Assembly: GCF_000177215.2 (NCBI RefSeq)
Contig: NZ_CM001368.1
Span: forward strand, 1,674,001 to 1,738,000
Length of the DNA: 64,000 bases
Reading direction: 5' to 3'
Source of the DNA: Solidesulfovibrio carbinoliphilus subsp. oakridgensis
GTDB lineage: Bacteria > Desulfobacterota > Desulfovibrionia > Desulfovibrionales > Desulfovibrionaceae
Below the pieces are notes generated by a model. It had not been told where the DNA came from and ran no database searches. It saw only the letters and a program-made list of their open reading frames with translations. This document shows positions 62,159-64,000 of the stretch, one piece after another. The stretch's first letter is position 1, and each line of letters opens with the position of its first letter. The position numbers and the translations under genes were made by a program.

Positions 62159-63454
62159 CTAGTCCGCCTGCATGCGGATGAACGAGGGGATTTCGAACTC
62201 CTCCTCGTCGAAGATGAACTCTTCCTCGCCCACGGGCTGGGTCTTGATGGGCGGCTGGGACAGGGCCGCCTCGGGGCCGCCTTTTTTGCCGCCTTTGCGA
62301 AGGTAGGCCGGGATGTTGTAGTCGTTGCCCTGGCCGTTTAGGACCCGGACGCTGCGCGGGCTCTGGACGCCGCCACCGCCGCCGCCACCGCCGCCGTGGG
62401 GCGGCATGGTCGGCTTTTGGCGCGACAGCTGGGTGATGACTTCCATGGGCTGTTTGGCTTCCTCGCGCTTCTGCTGCGGGGCGGCCTCGCGCTGCATGGC
62501 CGACTCGATGCCCGTGGCGATGACCGTGATACGCATCTCGTCGGTGGCGTCGGGATCGAAGACCGTGCCGAAGAACACCTTGGCGTCCTCGTGGACGGCC
62601 TCGGTGATGGTGGAGGCGGCCTCGTCGACCTCCTCGATGGTCAGATCCGGGCCGCAGGTGATGTTCATGAGGACGCCCCGGGCCCCGTCGATGGTGACGT
62701 CTTCCAGCAGCGGGCTGGTGATGGCCTTGAGGGCGGCCTCCCGGGCCCGGGATTCGCCCCGCGCCGTGCCAAAGCCCATCATGGCCAGCCCCATCTCGCT
62801 CATGACCGCCTTGACGTCGGCAAAGTCGAGGTTAATGAGGCCCGGCACCATGATCAGGTCGGAAATGCCCTTGACCGCGAAATACAGGATCTCGTCGGCC
62901 TTTTTGAGCATCTCCATGAAGGTGGCCTTCTTGGAAGCCAGGGACAGCAGGCGGTCGTTGGGGATGGTGATGATGGAGTCCACCACGTCCCGCAGGGCCT
63001 GCACGCCCTTCTCGGCCGAGAGAAGCCGCTTTTTGCCCTCGAAGTAGAAGGGCTTGGTCACGACGGCCACCGTCAGGGCCCCGACCTCCTTGGCCACCTG
63101 GGCGATGACCGGGGCCGCGCCCGTGCCCGTGCCGCCGCCCATGCCGGCGGTGACGAAGACCATGTCGCAATCGCCGATGGCCTCGCGGATGGCGTCGATG
63201 CTCTCCAGGGCGGCGTCCCGGCCGACGTCCGGGTTGGCGCCGGCGCCCAGGCCCTTGGTCAGTTTTTCGCCGAGCTGGATGCGGTACTCGGCCTGGGACT
63301 TCTGCAAGGCCTGGATGTCGGTGTTGGCCGTGATGAAGGTCACGCCCGACATGGACGAGCAGATCATGTTTTCCACGGCGTTTCCGCCGCCGCCACCGCA
63401 GCCGACTACCTTGATGCGTGCGTTCGATCCGTGTTCCAGTTCCAAATATTCCAT
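62159..63454 (-). CDS. ftsZ: Cell division GTPase FtsZ
   Basis: 431 residues. The tubulin-like GTP site is [10 protein letters not shown] near residue 107, preceded by [14 protein letters not shown] near residue 18. The T7 loop [15 protein letters not shown] lies near 206. A Pro/Gly-rich linker includes a run of nine Gly codons (GCC repeats, about 62365-62400). The C-terminal peptide ends [13 protein letters not shown], the conserved partner-binding tail. GGGGGAGG precedes ATG 63454. It follows ftsA in the usual division-gene order. Confidence 0.97.
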   Translation of the reverse strand: MEYLELEHGSNARIKVVGCGGGGGNAVENMICSSMSGVTFITANTDIQALQKSQAEYRIQLGEKLTKGLGAGANPDVGRDAALESIDAIREAIGDCDMVFVTAGMGGGTGTGAAPVIAQVAKEVGALTVAVVTKPFYFEGKKRLLSAEKGVQALRDVVDSIITIPNDRLLSLASKKATFMEMLKKADEILYFAVKGISDLIMVPGLINLDFADVKAVMSEMGLAMMGFGTARGESRAREAALKAITSPLLEDVTIDGARGVLMNITCGPDLTIEEVDEAASTITEAVHEDAKVFFGTVFDPDATDEMRITVIATGIESAMQREAAPQQKREEAKQPMEVITQLSRQKPTMPPHGGGGGGGGGVQSPRSVRVLNGQGNDYNIPAYLRKGGKKGGPEAALSQPPIKTQPVGEEEFIFDEEEFEIPSFIRMQAD

Positions 63455-63514
63455 AAAGAAACCTCCCCCTAACGGAACTCCCTGGTTATCCCCCGACACT
63501 GTACCTCTCGCGGA

Positions 63515-64000
63515 CTACTTCACGTCCACGAACCACTTCCGCATCCTCCCCAGAATGCGGTTGAACACATTTTCGTCGCGGATGCGGAAGCGCTGTTCCA
63601 CGCCCTCCTTTTCCGCGCCGAACATGAGAAGCCCCACCGCCGTCGCGTACATGGGGCTGTTGACCACGTCCTTGAGCCCCCCGACCTTGTCGGGGTAGCC
63701 GATGCGCGTGGGCAGGTTGAAAATCTGCTCGCCAAGCTCCTGGATGCCTTCGATGAGCGCCGTGCCGCCGGTCAGGACCACGCCCGCGCCGATCTGGTTC
63801 TTCATGCCCGAGCGGATGAGCTCCTGGTCGACCAGGGCCAGCATCTCCTCGACGCGCGGCTCGCAGATCTCGGCCAGGACCTGCCGGGACAGGCGGCGGG
63901 GCTCGCGGCCGCCGACGCTCATCACCTCGATGACCTCGTCTTTCGGCACCATCTCGGCCAGGGCGCAGCCGTACTTGATCTTGATCTTCTCGGCCGAGGC
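63515..64000 (-). CDS. ftsA: Cell division protein FtsA, C-terminal part (partial)
   Basis: The last 161 residues are in the window; the start lies beyond the right edge. Actin-like fold features are GAGVVLTGGTALIEGIQELGEQIFNLPTRIG, the phosphate-2/adenosine region. The tail ends NVFNRILGRMRKWFVDVK, an amphipathic membrane-targeting helix typical of FtsA. FtsA anchors FtsZ at the membrane. The gene is 60 bases upstream of ftsZ on the same strand, so the two are probably co-transcribed. Confidence 0.95.
   Translation of the reverse strand, partial: ASAEKIKIKYGCALAEMVPKDEVIEVMSVGGREPRRLSRQVLAEICEPRVEEMLALVDQELIRSGMKNQIGAGVVLTGGTALIEGIQELGEQIFNLPTRIGYPDKVGGLKDVVNSPMYATAVGLLMFGAEKEGVEQRFRIRDENVFNRILGRMRKWFVDVK

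Overview
The window is high-GC DNA (about two thirds G+C) from a sulfate-reducing Desulfovibrionales bacterium, most likely Solidesulfovibrio (the Desulfovibrio fructosivorans/magneticus/carbinolicus group). The evidence is a periplasmic [NiFe] hydrogenase whose two subunits closely resemble the D. fructosivorans enzyme as I recall it, a Tat-exported selenocysteine formate dehydrogenase, tandem Desulfovibrio-type trimeric porins, and a very large FAD/Fe-S oxidase. I see no CRISPR array, rRNA, tRNA, insertion sequence or prophage. It reads as core chromosome with two decayed genes.

Layout. 1-7.1 kb: end of a Liv-type ABC ATPase, a tungsten/molybdenum aldehyde oxidoreductase, a CBS protein, an SGNH lipoprotein, a beta-hydroxyacid dehydrogenase and acetyl-CoA synthetase. 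7.1-9.1 kb: a MucR-type regulator with an altered zinc finger, a degenerate EAL protein and an unlisted 52-residue membrane protein. 9.2-16.7 kb: a tightly packed housekeeping run (mtaB, DUF4416, yicC, remA, gmk, TPR, HDOD, recJ). 16.7-20.8 kb: a decayed porin followed by two intact paralogues. 21-29.1 kb: secreted Sel1-repeat protease operon, EI24 protein, kup, tatC, 3D-domain lipoprotein and a small membrane protein. 29.4-37 kb: citrate synthase, then formate dehydrogenase fdhA (in-frame UGA) and fdhB, with a different FdhE-like protein on each side. 37.1-43.9 kb: metXW, a PilZ-like gene joined to a broken motA remnant, then LysM, MauE/DoxX-like, rhodanese, C_GCAxxG and M15 peptidase genes. 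44.2-47.5 kb: hynB-hynA-hynC. 47.9-53.2 kb: mltG, ruvX and the 1177-residue FAD/Fe-S oxidase. 53.5-59.3 kb: a YeiH-family transporter with a small partner, divergent from a heme-motif histidine kinase and sigma54 response regulator. 59.6-64 kb: LysE exporter, B12-type radical SAM protein, ftsZ and the end of ftsA.

How the genes fit together. Formate dehydrogenase and the hydrogenase both face the periplasm and feed electrons to the cytochrome c pool. TatC serves the export of both through twin-arginine signals. Acs and the aldehyde oxidoreductase belong to C2 metabolism, and the FAD/Fe-S oxidase probably oxidises a 2-hydroxyacid such as lactate.

The most interesting unexplained structure is intergenic. 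(1) An AT-rich element with two inverted repeats occurs at 7977-8055 and 20957-21033, with a looser relative near 14878. (2) GC-rich hairpin modules ending in GCCGCCGGAGGC are scattered at about nine places next to gene ends or starts. (3) A sigma54-type promoter and nested palindromes lie between the YeiH transporter and the two-component genes, suggesting a self-contained heme-linked export circuit.
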